IMG/VR virus record: IMGVR_UViG_3300037493_000798
Location: 1 to 29,796 of that record
Length of the DNA stretch: 29,796 nucleotides
Direction: 5' to 3' (one strand)
Source: a virus
The notes under the pieces are model-generated. The model did no database searches and was not told the origin of the DNA. It was given only the letters and a program-made list of their open reading frames with translations. The position numbers were made by a program, and so were the translations under genes. Below, piece after piece: positions 9,452-16,574 of the stretch. Every line of letters begins with the position of its first letter. Position 1 is the stretch's first letter.

Positions 9452-9480
9452 GAACAAATATAAATAATATTTAATATAGT
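9452..9480 (+). promoter_or_regulatory. Bipartite late element, copy B
   Basis: GAACAAA (9452-9458) and TTAATATAGT (9471-9480) are separated by 12 nt and followed by GAG and then the ATG at 9484. Upstream genes are on the other strand, so transcription of the protease/capsid unit must start about here, which supports a promoter reading. Confidence 0.55.
9455..9480 (-). promoter_or_regulatory. Minus-strand promoter for the chaperone cassette
   Basis: Read on the minus strand, ACTATATTAA (9480-9471) is followed after 8 nt by TATATTTG (9462-9455), which fits the Bacteroidota -7 consensus TAnnTTTG. The start codon of the first chaperone gene is 17 nt further on. A possible -33 TTTG (9491-9488) is 25 nt away, which is longer than usual. 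The same DNA carries the plus-strand late element for the gene at 9484, so the two promoters would overlap head to head. Confidence 0.55.
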
Positions 9481-9483
9481 GAG

Positions 9484-10449
9484 ATGACAAAGGATTTACC
9501 AATCTATAAAATTACTATTGACCCCGAATATTCGGATGGCGAAGATTTAGGAATCGAGCAAATCGCGTTCACTTCGAACCCGGCTATTAAAGTTAAAGGA
9601 ATGGCGTTTAATCATGAGGTTAAATTGTTATTCGCAGACGACTTGAAATATCGAGTTACAGCACCCGCAATGATTCCAATGGAAATTTATAGGCGTGACG
9701 ATGAAACCGGCGAATACTACGTTCAGTTTACGGCTGAAACAATCGAGCAAATACACTCAAAGTTTATGCAAGATTTAAAGAACCGTGACATCTTTAATTT
9801 AGAACACGACCAATCGCAACAAGTCCCTGCATATATTTTAGAAAGTTGGATTGTAGACAACCCAAAAGAAGATAAAGCATTCAGCACTTTTGGAATTGAA
9901 GTCCCAAAAGGCACTTTGATGTTAACGGCTCAAATCACTAACCAAGAATATTATAACGAGTTAGTAAAAAACGAACAAATCGGATTTTCAATCGAGGGGT
10001 TTTTAGGCTTAAAATTAAGTAATCAAATAAATAAATATAATATGAACAAATTACCAGACGGTGAACACCTAATCGAAGGTAAAATCTATGTCGTAAAAGG
10101 CGGTGAAATTATCGAGATTAAAGACGCACCAACAGAAGAAGTGGCTATGGAAAGCGATACGGTAGTTGAAGAAGAGGTAACAACCGAAACCGAACCTATT
10201 GACGAGCAACCGGAACCCGAAGAAGTTGAAATGGCTGTCGATGTTGCAACGGATGCAGAAGCGGTTTTAGCAATCGTTACACCTGTAATCGAAGAACAAG
10301 TAAACAACCTATTAAAAATTATCGCTGATTTAAAATCCCAAATCGAGGATATTTTAGCCGAAAGAACTGAAGACGAAATCGAATTAAAGTCTGAAGTAAA
10401 AATGAGTATTGCTGAAAAGTTCAGCGCATTAACTAAACTAAGTAATTAA
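9484..10449 (+). CDS. Prohead maturation protease fused to a scaffold-like domain (S78_2/XkdF type)
   Basis: A 321-residue protein. Residues 1-180 resemble XkdF/Peptidase S78_2 prohead proteases, with a putative catalytic His108 in NLEHD and Ser169 in GFSIEG. Residues ~215-321 are acidic and coiled, as in capsid scaffolds (TEPIDEQPEPEEVEM, then a helical stretch to the C-terminus). The protease would cut the scaffold during capsid maturation. It is directly upstream of the major capsid gene, 22 nt apart, which fits this role. An internal start for the scaffold part (for example the Met at about residue 187, NKYNMNKLP) is possible. Confidence 0.85.
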   Translation: MTKDLPIYKITIDPEYSDGEDLGIEQIAFTSNPAIKVKGMAFNHEVKLLFADDLKYRVTAPAMIPMEIYRRDDETGEYYVQFTAETIEQIHSKFMQDLKNRDIFNLEHDQSQQVPAYILESWIVDNPKEDKAFSTFGIEVPKGTLMLTAQITNQEYYNELVKNEQIGFSIEGFLGLKLSNQINKYNMNKLPDGEHLIEGKIYVVKGGEIIEIKDAPTEEVAMESDTVVEEEVTTETEPIDEQPEPEEVEMAVDVATDAEAVLAIVTPVIEEQVNNLLKIIADLKSQIEDILAERTEDEIELKSEVKMSIAEKFSALTKLSN

Positions 10450-10471
10450 TTAAAATCAAATAAAAACAAAA

Positions 10472-11404
10472 ATGGAAAGAAAATTAAAATTTGATTTGGA
10501 TATCGAAAATAACGCATTGTTATGTCCAAATCCTAATGAGTTCTATTCAAGAGCTTATTTAACAGCTGATGTTGCGGATACTTACCGAGCTTTGCCGGGT
10601 ATCAAATCAAAAACAAAATTAGCTAACGTTGCTTTCGGTTCAATCCTTAAAGCTTCAACTTGTAACTTCGAAGCTCCAACGGATACTTTGGACGCTATTG
10701 ATATCGAAGTTTGTCCATTCTCGGCAATGGCTCAAATTTGTCAATTTGACTTGGAGCAATCTTTTGTTGCTTTGCAAATGACCCAAGGTTCAAACGGTGA
10801 CTTTTCAGTTCCCGCATTTATGAACTACTATTGGGGTGAAATGGCAAAACAAATTGAAGAGGACATCGAACTAATCAGATGGCAAGGTGACACAGAAAGC
10901 GAAAATCCTTTACTTGCTCTTTGTGATGGTTATTTGAAAAAACTTTGTTTAGAAACAGGAAATTTGGCTTATCAAAACGGTGGCGCTATCAATTCTTCAA
11001 ATGTACTTGCAACTTTCAACACAGTAGTAAATAGCTTACCAGCATCGGTTAGATTTAAGAAAACAGATTTAAGAATCCGTGTTTCTTCAAATGTTGCTGC
11101 AGCTTATGAACTTGCAGCGGCTTCAGGGAATACGTTAACGTATGTTTCTGCTCCATTGCAAATGACTTACTTAGGAATTAAAGTTGTTGTTTGTGAGGGT
11201 ATGCCTGACAACACAATCGTAGCTTCTTTGCAAACTGACTTAATCTATGCGTTTGATGCTGAAGGCGATTCTAAAGCGTTGAAAGCTGTTAACTTAACAG
11301 ATACAGTTGCAGAACCTTATATCCGCACACGTGCGAATGTAAAAGCAGGTTTCTTTTATGTAAACCCAGCGCAAATATCGGTTTGGTCAGCTTGTTTTGA
11401 CTAA
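10472..11404 (+). CDS. Major capsid protein (HK97-fold type)
   Basis: A 310-residue protein directly after the protease/scaffold gene and followed by a strong terminator, as expected for the most abundant virion protein. It contains a Trp/Glu-rich middle (NYYWGEMAKQIEEDIELIRWQGD) and a C-terminal segment with YLGIKVVVCEGMPDNTIVAS and RTRANVKAGFFYVNP, typical of P-domain and A-domain strands in Bacteroidota phage capsid proteins. No cleaved N-terminal delta domain is obvious, which fits a separately encoded scaffold. The start is preceded by an A-rich leader without a Shine-Dalgarno site. Confidence 0.85.
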   Translation: MERKLKFDLDIENNALLCPNPNEFYSRAYLTADVADTYRALPGIKSKTKLANVAFGSILKASTCNFEAPTDTLDAIDIEVCPFSAMAQICQFDLEQSFVALQMTQGSNGDFSVPAFMNYYWGEMAKQIEEDIELIRWQGDTESENPLLALCDGYLKKLCLETGNLAYQNGGAINSSNVLATFNTVVNSLPASVRFKKTDLRIRVSSNVAAAYELAAASGNTLTYVSAPLQMTYLGIKVVVCEGMPDNTIVASLQTDLIYAFDAEGDSKALKAVNLTDTVAEPYIRTRANVKAGFFYVNPAQISVWSACFD

Positions 11405-11415
11405 TCAAAAATAAT

Positions 11416-11440
11416 GGGGGTGTAAAAACCCCCTATTTTA
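11416..11440 (+). terminator. Intrinsic terminator after the major capsid gene
   Basis: GGGGG (11416-11420) pairs with CCCCC (11429-11433) around an 8-nt loop and is followed by TATTTTAT. It lies 12 nt after the capsid stop codon and before the next gene at 11464. Confidence 0.8.
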
Positions 11441-11452
11441 TAAACTAAAAAA

Positions 11453-11462
11453 ATAATATACA
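11453..11462 (+). promoter_or_regulatory. Late-element relative, copy E
   Basis: ATAATATACA lies one base before the ATG at 11464, the same distance as in the four full copies. An AAACTAA is nearby (11442-11448), but only 12 nt upstream of TAATATA instead of 20-21, so this copy is atypical. It sits just after a terminator, so a promoter is needed in this region. Confidence 0.35.
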
Positions 11463-11463
11463 A

Positions 11464-11994
11464 ATGAGTTGTGAAGCATTAGAAGGTATTGTTAAGTCAT
11501 GTGACAACAATTCCGGCGGCATATACAAAGTTTGGATTAATCAACAAGATAACATCGCCTCATTCACACTTGACGGTACGTTAACTTGGACAGTTGATTC
11601 AATTACTTTGACCGACCCCGCAAACATATATACTGAATTCGAAATTCGTAGAAACACGGGTTCATATACTGAAGAAGCCGCTATTGATTTAATCAATGGT
11701 TCTTCTTATTACACTAAAACAATTACTTTAATGTTTCATCGACGTGACCAGTCTAAGTCACAAGCGATTAAAGTTTTAGGTGCTGGACAACAGTATCTAA
11801 ACGTAATCATTCAAGATGCAAACGGTAAGAATTGGTTTTTCCCTTTTATGCAATTAACGGGAGCGGCTGAAGGTTCCGGAACTGCCCGTGCGGATGGTTC
11901 TAAATATTCGGTTACGTTATTATCTGAAGAGGAATATTTATCTTATGAGGTTACTGATGCAACTGTTACTTCGGTAACAACGGTAGCACCATAA
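11464..11994 (+). CDS. Major tail (tube) protein
   Basis: A 176-residue protein in its own unit between two terminators, as expected for a highly expressed tail-tube subunit. It is beta-rich, with segments like ASFTLDGTLTWTVDSITL and a central helix region (YYTKTITLMFHRRDQSKSQ) followed by GAGQQYLNVIIQDANGKNW. The Gly/Thr-rich C-terminus includes GAAEGSGTARADGSKYSVTL. This matches the major tail protein of related Bacteroidota siphophages in size and pattern. It is placed between the capsid and the portal, not next to the tape measure. Confidence 0.75.
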   Translation: MSCEALEGIVKSCDNNSGGIYKVWINQQDNIASFTLDGTLTWTVDSITLTDPANIYTEFEIRRNTGSYTEEAAIDLINGSSYYTKTITLMFHRRDQSKSQAIKVLGAGQQYLNVIIQDANGKNWFFPFMQLTGAAEGSGTARADGSKYSVTLLSEEEYLSYEVTDATVTSVTTVAP

Positions 11995-12022
11995 TTTTAA
12001 AAAACTCTTCTCCAAGAAAATT

Positions 12023-12050
12023 AGCATCCTTAACGGGGTGCTTTTTTTTT
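12023..12050 (+). terminator. Intrinsic terminator after the major tail gene
   Basis: AGCATCCT (12023-12030) pairs with GGGGTGCT (12035-12042) around a TAAC loop and is followed by a T9 tract ending at 12050. The stem contains two G-U pairs. It is 29 nt after the stop codon of the tail protein. Confidence 0.9.
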
Positions 12051-12080
12051 AAACAAAAAGACGAACTAACTTAATATAGT
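12051..12080 (+). promoter_or_regulatory. Bipartite late element, copy C
   Basis: AAACAAA (12051-12057) and TTAATATAGT (12071-12080) are separated by 13 nt and end one base before the GTG at 12082. The element starts immediately behind the terminator at 12023-12050, so it is well placed to restart transcription. Confidence 0.6.
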
Positions 12081-12081
12081 T

Positions 12082-12423
12082 GTGATATATATAAATAAAG
12101 ACGAAGTAAACAATATAGTATTAACACTTTCAGAGGTTAGTACCTTAACAAATCCTTTTTATTTATTTGTGTTTCAAAATGAAATGAATCCAGAAAGTGA
12201 CCCTATTTTATTTAGCACTTCGGATATTTCAGCTTATCCGGAGCGATATAATCAATTTTTATTAGATGAACCCGTGGACGTTGAACTAATCAAAGGTCAA
12301 TATTCTTATTCGGTTTATGAATCGGTAACACCACCTGTTGCAATTATAGACACTACGGGAATAGTTATCGAAGAGGGTCGTATGGTCGTTTCAGGAGCTA
12401 TTATAAATTCAATTTACGACTAA
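12082..12423 (+). CDS. Structural-region protein, unknown function
   Basis: A 113-residue protein beginning with GTG, which lies one base after TTAATATAGT. No ATG close to this position would keep the conserved spacing. The protein has the pattern NPFYLFVFQNEMNPESDP and beta-rich spacing with no enzyme motif. It sits upstream of the portal gene. It is probably a small virion or head-tail protein, but I cannot name the family. Confidence 0.7.
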   Translation: MIYINKDEVNNIVLTLSEVSTLTNPFYLFVFQNEMNPESDPILFSTSDISAYPERYNQFLLDEPVDVELIKGQYSYSVYESVTPPVAIIDTTGIVIEEGRMVVSGAIINSIYD

Positions 12424-12426
12424 CTT

Positions 12427-13743
12427 ATGGCATGGTATAATATATTCAAACAAAGTGAAAAACAAGGCGTTGAAATCGTTGAGGGTTATCAAAGTTTTTC
12501 TACTCCATTTGCTAAAATTGGCGGTGGAAATCTTGCATTACCTTATGTAAATGGTCGTTACCAAGTATCCGGATACATTCCTTTCGGTTCGGATAACTTA
12601 TATCCTGAAGTTTTAAACCAAATGTATTACAGTTCACCTTTACACGGTGCAATTGTAGACTATAAAACAAATGCGGTTATCGGTGGTGGGTTTAATATTA
12701 TAATTGATAAACTAAGCAACGAACAAAAACTTGAATTATACGCTTTTGAATCTAAATTGAAGTTGAAAAAAATGGCTTCAGTTGTAACAAAACAGCTTGT
12801 TATTCATAACCGAGTTTATTTTAAATTGTGTTTTTCTGAAAAGGGTAAAATTTCTAAAATCGATAACCTTTCACCTGAAAAGTTAAGACGTTCACAGGAT
12901 GGTAAAATGTATTTTATTTGTGAGGATTGGTCTTCGCGAATAGATGTTATTGAAATCAAACCTTACCACCCATTAAATAAAGATTACGAACAACTATTTA
13001 TTTACGAATTGCCGTGTATTGGACAAGATTATTACCCATTACCGCAATATTCAAGTGCGTTAAACTTTGCTTTTCTAAGTGGTGAACTTAGTTATTTAGC
13101 AAAATCAAATATTCAAAACGCTGTTTTTCCGTCTTTTGCCATGATGTTCCCTAAGCGCCCACAAAGCGAAGAAGAAAAGAACATGATAAGACGCACCATT
13201 GATAAACTTAAAGGCGCTGAAAACGCCGGTAAGGCGGTTGCATTCTTTGCGAATAGTGCCGAACAAATGCCGAAAATAGAAAGTTTACCTACGAACTCAA
13301 ACGATAAGTTATTCCAAGAAGCATCGAACCTAAACACGGAACAAATTTGTTTTTCACACACAATTGACCCTATTTTAATGGGTGTTCGAACTACGGGTTC
13401 ACTTGGTGGCGGTGCGGATATCAAACAAGCGTATGTTATATTCGAGAAAAACGTAGTTAAACCATTACGAGAAATTGTTGAAGATATATTTAATGAATTG
13501 TTGCATATTGCAAAGGTTAACGGAACGCTTAAAATAAATAATTTTCAAATCATTAACGAAACCATTGTTGAGGTTGAAGAAAGCGCGTCAAAAACAAGCG
13601 ATTCACTAAACGCGATGAGTCCTTTGGTAGCTACAAAAGTATTAAACGCCATGACACCAAACGAAATCCGAGCATTAGCAGCGTTGCCACCGGTTGAAGA
13701 TGGCGATATAGTTCCTATTGTTAAACCTGAAACTACTATATAA
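12427..13743 (+). CDS. Portal protein
   Basis: A 438-residue protein with a portal-like N-terminal region (FGSDNLYPEVLNQMYYSSP, then LHGAIVDYKTNAVIGGGF) and a later crown/stem-like part (GVRTTGSLGGGADIKQAY, then VIFEKNVVKPLREIVEDIF). The portal forms the dodecameric ring through which DNA enters the head. Its unusual position far from terL and downstream of the capsid reflects the reversed gene order of this genome. The C-terminal region (SLNAMSPLVATKVLNAM, then TPNEIRALAALPPVEDGD) also fits portal proteins. Stop and next ATG overlap. Confidence 0.85.
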   Translation: MAWYNIFKQSEKQGVEIVEGYQSFSTPFAKIGGGNLALPYVNGRYQVSGYIPFGSDNLYPEVLNQMYYSSPLHGAIVDYKTNAVIGGGFNIIIDKLSNEQKLELYAFESKLKLKKMASVVTKQLVIHNRVYFKLCFSEKGKISKIDNLSPEKLRRSQDGKMYFICEDWSSRIDVIEIKPYHPLNKDYEQLFIYELPCIGQDYYPLPQYSSALNFAFLSGELSYLAKSNIQNAVFPSFAMMFPKRPQSEEEKNMIRRTIDKLKGAENAGKAVAFFANSAEQMPKIESLPTNSNDKLFQEASNLNTEQICFSHTIDPILMGVRTTGSLGGGADIKQAYVIFEKNVVKPLREIVEDIFNELLHIAKVNGTLKINNFQIINETIVEVEESASKTSDSLNAMSPLVATKVLNAMTPNEIRALAALPPVEDGDIVPIVKPETTI

Positions 13744-14297
13744 TGTTATATTTTATAACTGAAAATTATTTAAAAACAAACACACCGATAACGGCGAATG
13801 TCGATGTAACGGATGTAACGCCTTATATCGCAACACAGGCACAATTAAGGGTAATGCCAATTTTAGGAACTACTTTTTTTAATTATATGCTTACTGTTTA
13901 TAACGACCAAACGGCAACAAACGATGAAGAAACACTAATTAAATTCATTCAACCCGTTATAGCTTGGCGAAGTGCTGAAGATGCTGTTTTCGGTTTAACA
14001 TACCAACTTAAAAACAAAGGTTTGCAAGTTCAAAGCGGAGATTTTTCAAGTTCGGTAAGTCAACGCGAGGTTGCTTTTGGTATGGAACACTATGCACAAA
14101 AGGCTTCATTCTTTGAAACACGATTAATAAGATACTTAGTAAAAAATAGATTACTTTACGCTGAATTTATTTCACATGAAAACCGCGATACGGATTTACG
14201 TCCAATGATTGATTGCCTTGGATGTTCAGGGTGTCACACGGGAACGTGTAACGGTGAAAACGGTAATGGATATAACAATCAAATTTTAATATTATGA
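13743..14297 (+). CDS. Head-tail adaptor-like protein (DUF6712 type)
   Basis: A 184-residue protein with an N-terminus FITENYLKTNTPITANVD and AQLRVMPILGTTFF, resembling DUF6712 proteins found after portals in Bacteroidota phages. They are thought to be head-tail connector components. It starts at the last base of the portal stop. The C-terminus carries a cysteine/histidine cluster (C158, C161, C164, H165, C169), which might bind a metal. That tail is unusual for a connector and may be a lineage-specific addition. Confidence 0.7.
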   Translation: MLYFITENYLKTNTPITANVDVTDVTPYIATQAQLRVMPILGTTFFNYMLTVYNDQTATNDEETLIKFIQPVIAWRSAEDAVFGLTYQLKNKGLQVQSGDFSSSVSQREVAFGMEHYAQKASFFETRLIRYLVKNRLLYAEFISHENRDTDLRPMIDCLGCSGCHTGTCNGENGNGYNNQILIL

Positions 14298-14500
14298 ATG
14301 AATTTGTAGCGGCTATTAAAAAGAACGGCGCGGTTGGGGTTTTAGCGATGTGGTTATGGTATACACATACCGAGGTGCAAGAATTAAAAATGCGTTTATA
14401 TGAGTGTTATGGTAAGGACGGGCAAGTATCTAAAAACTTAATTGAAGATAATTCGTTTGTAGCTATAATTCCAAAAGACGAACTAAACGATAGCTTATGA
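14294..14500 (+). CDS. Holin-like small membrane protein
   Basis: A 68-residue protein with a single hydrophobic N-terminal segment (residues ~12-24, NGAVGVLAMWLWY) and a short charged tail (EVQELKMRLYECYGKDGQ). It is directly upstream of the endolysin with a 4-nt overlap, which fits a holin or BhlA-like lysis protein. One predicted membrane span and no known catalytic motif. Membrane insertion and lysis timing are inferred from position. Confidence 0.6.
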   Translation: MNEFVAAIKKNGAVGVLAMWLWYTHTEVQELKMRLYECYGKDGQVSKNLIEDNSFVAIIPKDELNDSL

Positions 14501-15015
14501 GTTACGATTGGTTAAAACATGAAACAGCACCAAAAATATTGGTCGAAGCGGTTAAACATATTGGAATAAAAGAAATTATCGGACGTTACCATAGTGAAAC
14601 TATAATAGGGTGGGCGCAGTCTTTGGATTTGGAGGATGTTTATACAAACGACGAAATCCCTTGGTGCGGTTTATACATTGCATATTGTTGTCACGCTCAA
14701 AAGTTAGACGTAGTTAAAAACCCATTATGGGCGTTGAACTGGAATAAGTACGGCACAAAGGTTGAAACACCTATGTTAGGCGATGTATTAACTTTTACTC
14801 GGAATGGCGGCGGTCACGTTGGGTTATATGTAGGGGAGGATATTACACACTACCACGTATTAGGCGGTAATCAAAATAACATGGTTAGCGTTTCAAGAAT
14901 TGCAAAAACACGATTGAATCAGGCTCGAAGAACGGCGTGGAAAATAGCGCAACCGGCAAATGTTCGGGTAATTAAATTAGAACCAAAAGGAGTAATAACA
15001 ACAAACGAAAAATAA
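14497..15015 (+). CDS. Endolysin (TIGR02594/CHAP-like amidase)
   Basis: A 172-residue protein with the TIGR02594 pattern: Cys57 in IPWCGLYIAYC, His107 in GGGHVGLYVG, and GGNQNNMVSVSRI at about 123-135. This is a CHAP/NlpC-like cysteine peptidase fold that cuts peptidoglycan. No cell-wall binding repeats are visible, so it is a single-domain enzyme. It follows the holin-like gene with a 4-nt overlap and is followed two bases on by the next gene. The catalytic Cys-His pair is seen directly; the exact bond cleaved is not. Confidence 0.85.
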   Translation: MSYDWLKHETAPKILVEAVKHIGIKEIIGRYHSETIIGWAQSLDLEDVYTNDEIPWCGLYIAYCCHAQKLDVVKNPLWALNWNKYGTKVETPMLGDVLTFTRNGGGHVGLYVGEDITHYHVLGGNQNNMVSVSRIAKTRLNQARRTAWKIAQPANVRVIKLEPKGVITTNEK

Positions 15016-15016
15016 A

Positions 15017-15241
15017 ATGGCAAAGAAAAAAAAGATTGATGTTGAAATTCAGGTGAACGATGCATCATTAGAAATTCACAGAGACGAAACAATAAGCGAA
15101 GTGAAATTAGATACTAAGAACCTGGATATCGAAGTTACAAAAACGGATGACAAAATCGAGGTGAAAGTCGATACGGATAAACCGTTTTGTGGTTTGGTGG
15201 GAAAAATTTTAGGAAGATACATTTCCAAAAGATTAAAGTAG
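15017..15241 (+). CDS. Small charged protein after the endolysin, unknown function
   Basis: A 74-residue protein, last gene of the late unit. The N-terminus is highly basic (MAKKKKIDVEI). The middle alternates acidic and hydrophobic residues in a beta-strand pattern (SEVKLDTKNLDIEVTKTDD). The C-terminus PFCGLVGKILGRYISKRLK looks like an amphipathic, basic helix that could lie on a membrane. Placement after the endolysin suggests a lysis or late accessory role. I do not recognise it. The stop codon is immediately followed by a TATATTTG box. Confidence 0.65.
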   Translation: MAKKKKIDVEIQVNDASLEIHRDETISEVKLDTKNLDIEVTKTDDKIEVKVDTDKPFCGLVGKILGRYISKRLK

Positions 15242-15249
15242 TATATTTG
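15242..15249 (+). promoter_or_regulatory. Possible promoter box before the terminator
   Basis: TATATTTG matches the -7 consensus TAnnTTTG and begins right after the stop codon at 15241. No good -33 TTTG is visible upstream. A transcript from here would run only about 60 nt before the terminator at 15289-15315. It may be a chance match or the start of a small RNA. Confidence 0.3.
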
Positions 15250-15288
15250 TACTGCATAATTTCATAATTTTAGATTAATTGTTTTATT

Positions 15289-15315
15289 AAACCCTTGCTT
15301 CGGTAGGGGTTTTTT
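15289..15315 (+). terminator. Intrinsic terminator of the late lysis unit
   Basis: AAACCCTTGC (15289-15298) pairs with GTAGGGGTTT (15303-15312) around a TTCG tetraloop and is followed by a T6 tract (15310-15315). The stem includes two G-U pairs. It closes the late region before the early promoter at 15369. Confidence 0.9.
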
Positions 15316-15347
15316 AGTTTCAGGAAAAATAAATTAAAATAATTGTA

Positions 15348-15390
15348 ACTATATTAAAAAGAATAACGTATATTTGTTGAAACAATTAAA
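15348..15390 (+). promoter_or_regulatory. Early promoter P2 with upstream ACTATATTAA and GAAACAATTAAA leader
   Basis: TATATTTG at 15369-15376 fits TAnnTTTG, with a possible -33 TTG at 15343-15345 (23 nt upstream). ACTATATTAA (15348-15357) lies 11 nt above the box. GAAACAATTAAA follows at 15379-15390, and recurs at the same place in the promoters at 20133 and 22740. The first gene begins at 15400. Confidence 0.7.
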
Positions 15391-15399
15391 TACTAAACT

Positions 15400-15546
15400 A
15401 TGAAAAATTACTTTTTTGACTTATTAGACCAAGTCACACCGAGAACAGATGAGCATAAAGACATTTTAAAGTGCTTTTTAGGCTTTTTCCCGCTACTTAT
15501 TATAACGATTGGTGCATTGTATTCACTTTTAATTTATATGCGATGA
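15400..15546 (+). CDS. Small single-span membrane protein
   Basis: A 48-residue protein starting at the first ATG after promoter P2. Residues ~26-44 (FLGFFPLLIITIGALYSLL) form one membrane span, preceded by a charged N-terminus (DQVTPRTDEHKD). Its stop overlaps the next ATG by 4 nt (ATGA), a sign of coupled translation. Function unknown. Being the first gene of an early-type operon, it may act on the host membrane or in superinfection control, but this is speculation. Confidence 0.65.
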   Translation: MKNYFFDLLDQVTPRTDEHKDILKCFLGFFPLLIITIGALYSLLIYMR

Positions 15547-15722
15547 GAACGCCTACAAATAAGTGTTACACTTTATTAGAAATAATTAATTATTGGGAAG
15601 ACCAAAAAGAAAAAAACACGGGTAAAATGAATATCGCGCACTACATGAATGTTTGTAGGGCAAAAGCGCGGATTTTACGATGGAATGACAACGATAAAAC
15701 ATGGACTCAAATATTTAAATAA
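15543..15722 (+). CDS. Small protein, unknown function
   Basis: A 59-residue protein. I chose the ATG at 15543, which overlaps the stop of the membrane protein (ATGA), over an earlier in-frame ATG at 15471 lying inside that gene. The sequence contains YTLLEIINYWEDQKEKNTG and a basic helical C-terminal half. It lacks known motifs. It belongs to a run of small genes downstream of an early promoter that probably modify the host. Confidence 0.65.
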   Translation: MRTPTNKCYTLLEIINYWEDQKEKNTGKMNIAHYMNVCRAKARILRWNDNDKTWTQIFK

Positions 15723-15723
15723 G

Positions 15724-15939
15724 ATGAAACAGACAGCAGTAGAGTGGTTGGTAGATAACCTAATCTCAGAACCTTGGTCAGAAGAACATTTTAAACACAA
15801 TACTGAATGTTGGGATAAAGCTGAAAAAATGGAGAAGGAGCATTTATGTTATTTCTATGTCAAAGGTGCGGAAGCTGAAATAAATAACCCATACGTAAGC
15901 AATATTGAATTTTACAATGAAACCTTTAAATCAGAATAA
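15724..15939 (+). CDS. Small acidic protein, unknown function
   Basis: A 71-residue protein starting at the ATG one base after the previous stop. A longer frame reading back to 15649 is rejected as it would overlap the gene before it. The N-terminus MKQTAVEWLVDNL is a pattern I have seen in Flavobacterium phage genomes, but with no assigned function. Cys and Trp residues are in the middle (ECWDKAEKMEKEHLCYFY). Confidence 0.6.
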   Translation: MKQTAVEWLVDNLISEPWSEEHFKHNTECWDKAEKMEKEHLCYFYVKGAEAEINNPYVSNIEFYNETFKSE

Positions 15940-15940
15940 G

Positions 15941-16168
15941 ATGAAATCAAAACAAGTTACCGTCCAATTTGATTACACAAACTCGGATAGTTTAGAAATA
16001 ATACTGAATAAATTGAAACACGAATTAACGCAAGGCAAAGAATTCTTTGAAGATGTAGTAAAAGATACCTCATATAATAACCGATATTTACATTTTAAAC
16101 AGGAATACAAAAAAAAGCGTAGTTTTAAAATAGAAGAAAACGTAATTTTAGTAAAATCTTATATATGA
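15941..16168 (+). CDS. Small basic protein, unknown function
   Basis: A 75-residue protein beginning at the ATG one base after the previous stop. An in-frame upstream start at 15905 lies inside the previous gene and is rejected. It contains a basic stretch KQEYKKKRSFKIEE. It ends with a 4-nt overlap to the next ORF. No recognised domain. Confidence 0.6.
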   Translation: MKSKQVTVQFDYTNSDSLEIILNKLKHELTQGKEFFEDVVKDTSYNNRYLHFKQEYKKKRSFKIEENVILVKSYI

Positions 16169-16347
16169 CACCACAAGACGAAGCGTATTACTTAGTTCAG
16201 CATTTCTCTTATGAATTTGAAATACGGGACTACAAAAAGGCGAAAGACCTTGCTATTTATTTAGCACATCGTTTAGTAATGGAAACTTTAGACCTGAAAA
16301 GAATTAAGTTCTGGAAAGAAGTAGTAACCGAAATTGAAAAGCTATGA
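16165..16347 (+). CDS. Small protein, paralogue of its downstream neighbour
   Basis: A 60-residue protein. Its start MTPQDEAYYLVQHF and its end RIKFWKEVVTEIEKL resemble the start MNPKDKANELVDVY and end QIKFFHESL...EIEKL of the next gene. This suggests duplication. It matches small Bacteroidota phage proteins of the M(T/N)PKxKAxELV type. Role unknown. It overlaps both neighbours by 4 nt. Confidence 0.65.
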   Translation: MTPQDEAYYLVQHFSYEFEIRDYKKAKDLAIYLAHRLVMETLDLKRIKFWKEVVTEIEKL

Positions 16348-16574
16348 ACCCAAAAGATAAAGCAAATGAATTAGTTGACGTTTACAGAGCTATGTTAATG
16401 AATGAAGATACTGAATGTGGTAATGAAATACTTTGTACTATTATAGCTAAAAAAAGTGCGTTGATTTCACTTGAACAAATTAAGTTCTTTCATGAGAGTT
16501 TATTTTTTGTTAATGAGGGTAGCTTGTTTGATGACTATTTAAACAAAGTAAAAGACGAAATAGAAAAATTGTAA
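16344..16574 (+). CDS. Small protein, paralogue of its upstream neighbour
   Basis: A 76-residue protein with the shared M-x-P-x-D-x-A-x-x-L-V start and E-I-E-K-L end, but with an inserted middle (NEDTECGNEILCTIIAKK). It overlaps the previous gene by 4 nt and the next small ORF by one base (TAATG). Helical in appearance. Function unknown. Confidence 0.65.
   Translation: MNPKDKANELVDVYRAMLMNEDTECGNEILCTIIAKKSALISLEQIKFFHESLFFVNEGSLFDDYLNKVKDEIEKL

Noticed and set aside
10086-10307. Minus-strand Ser/Thr-rich ORF opposite the scaffold domain
   Set aside because: The composition follows from Glu/Val-rich codons on the other strand.
13113-13424. Minus-strand ORF inside the portal gene
   Set aside because: It is antisense to a well-supported gene, and has no promoter or recognisable motif.
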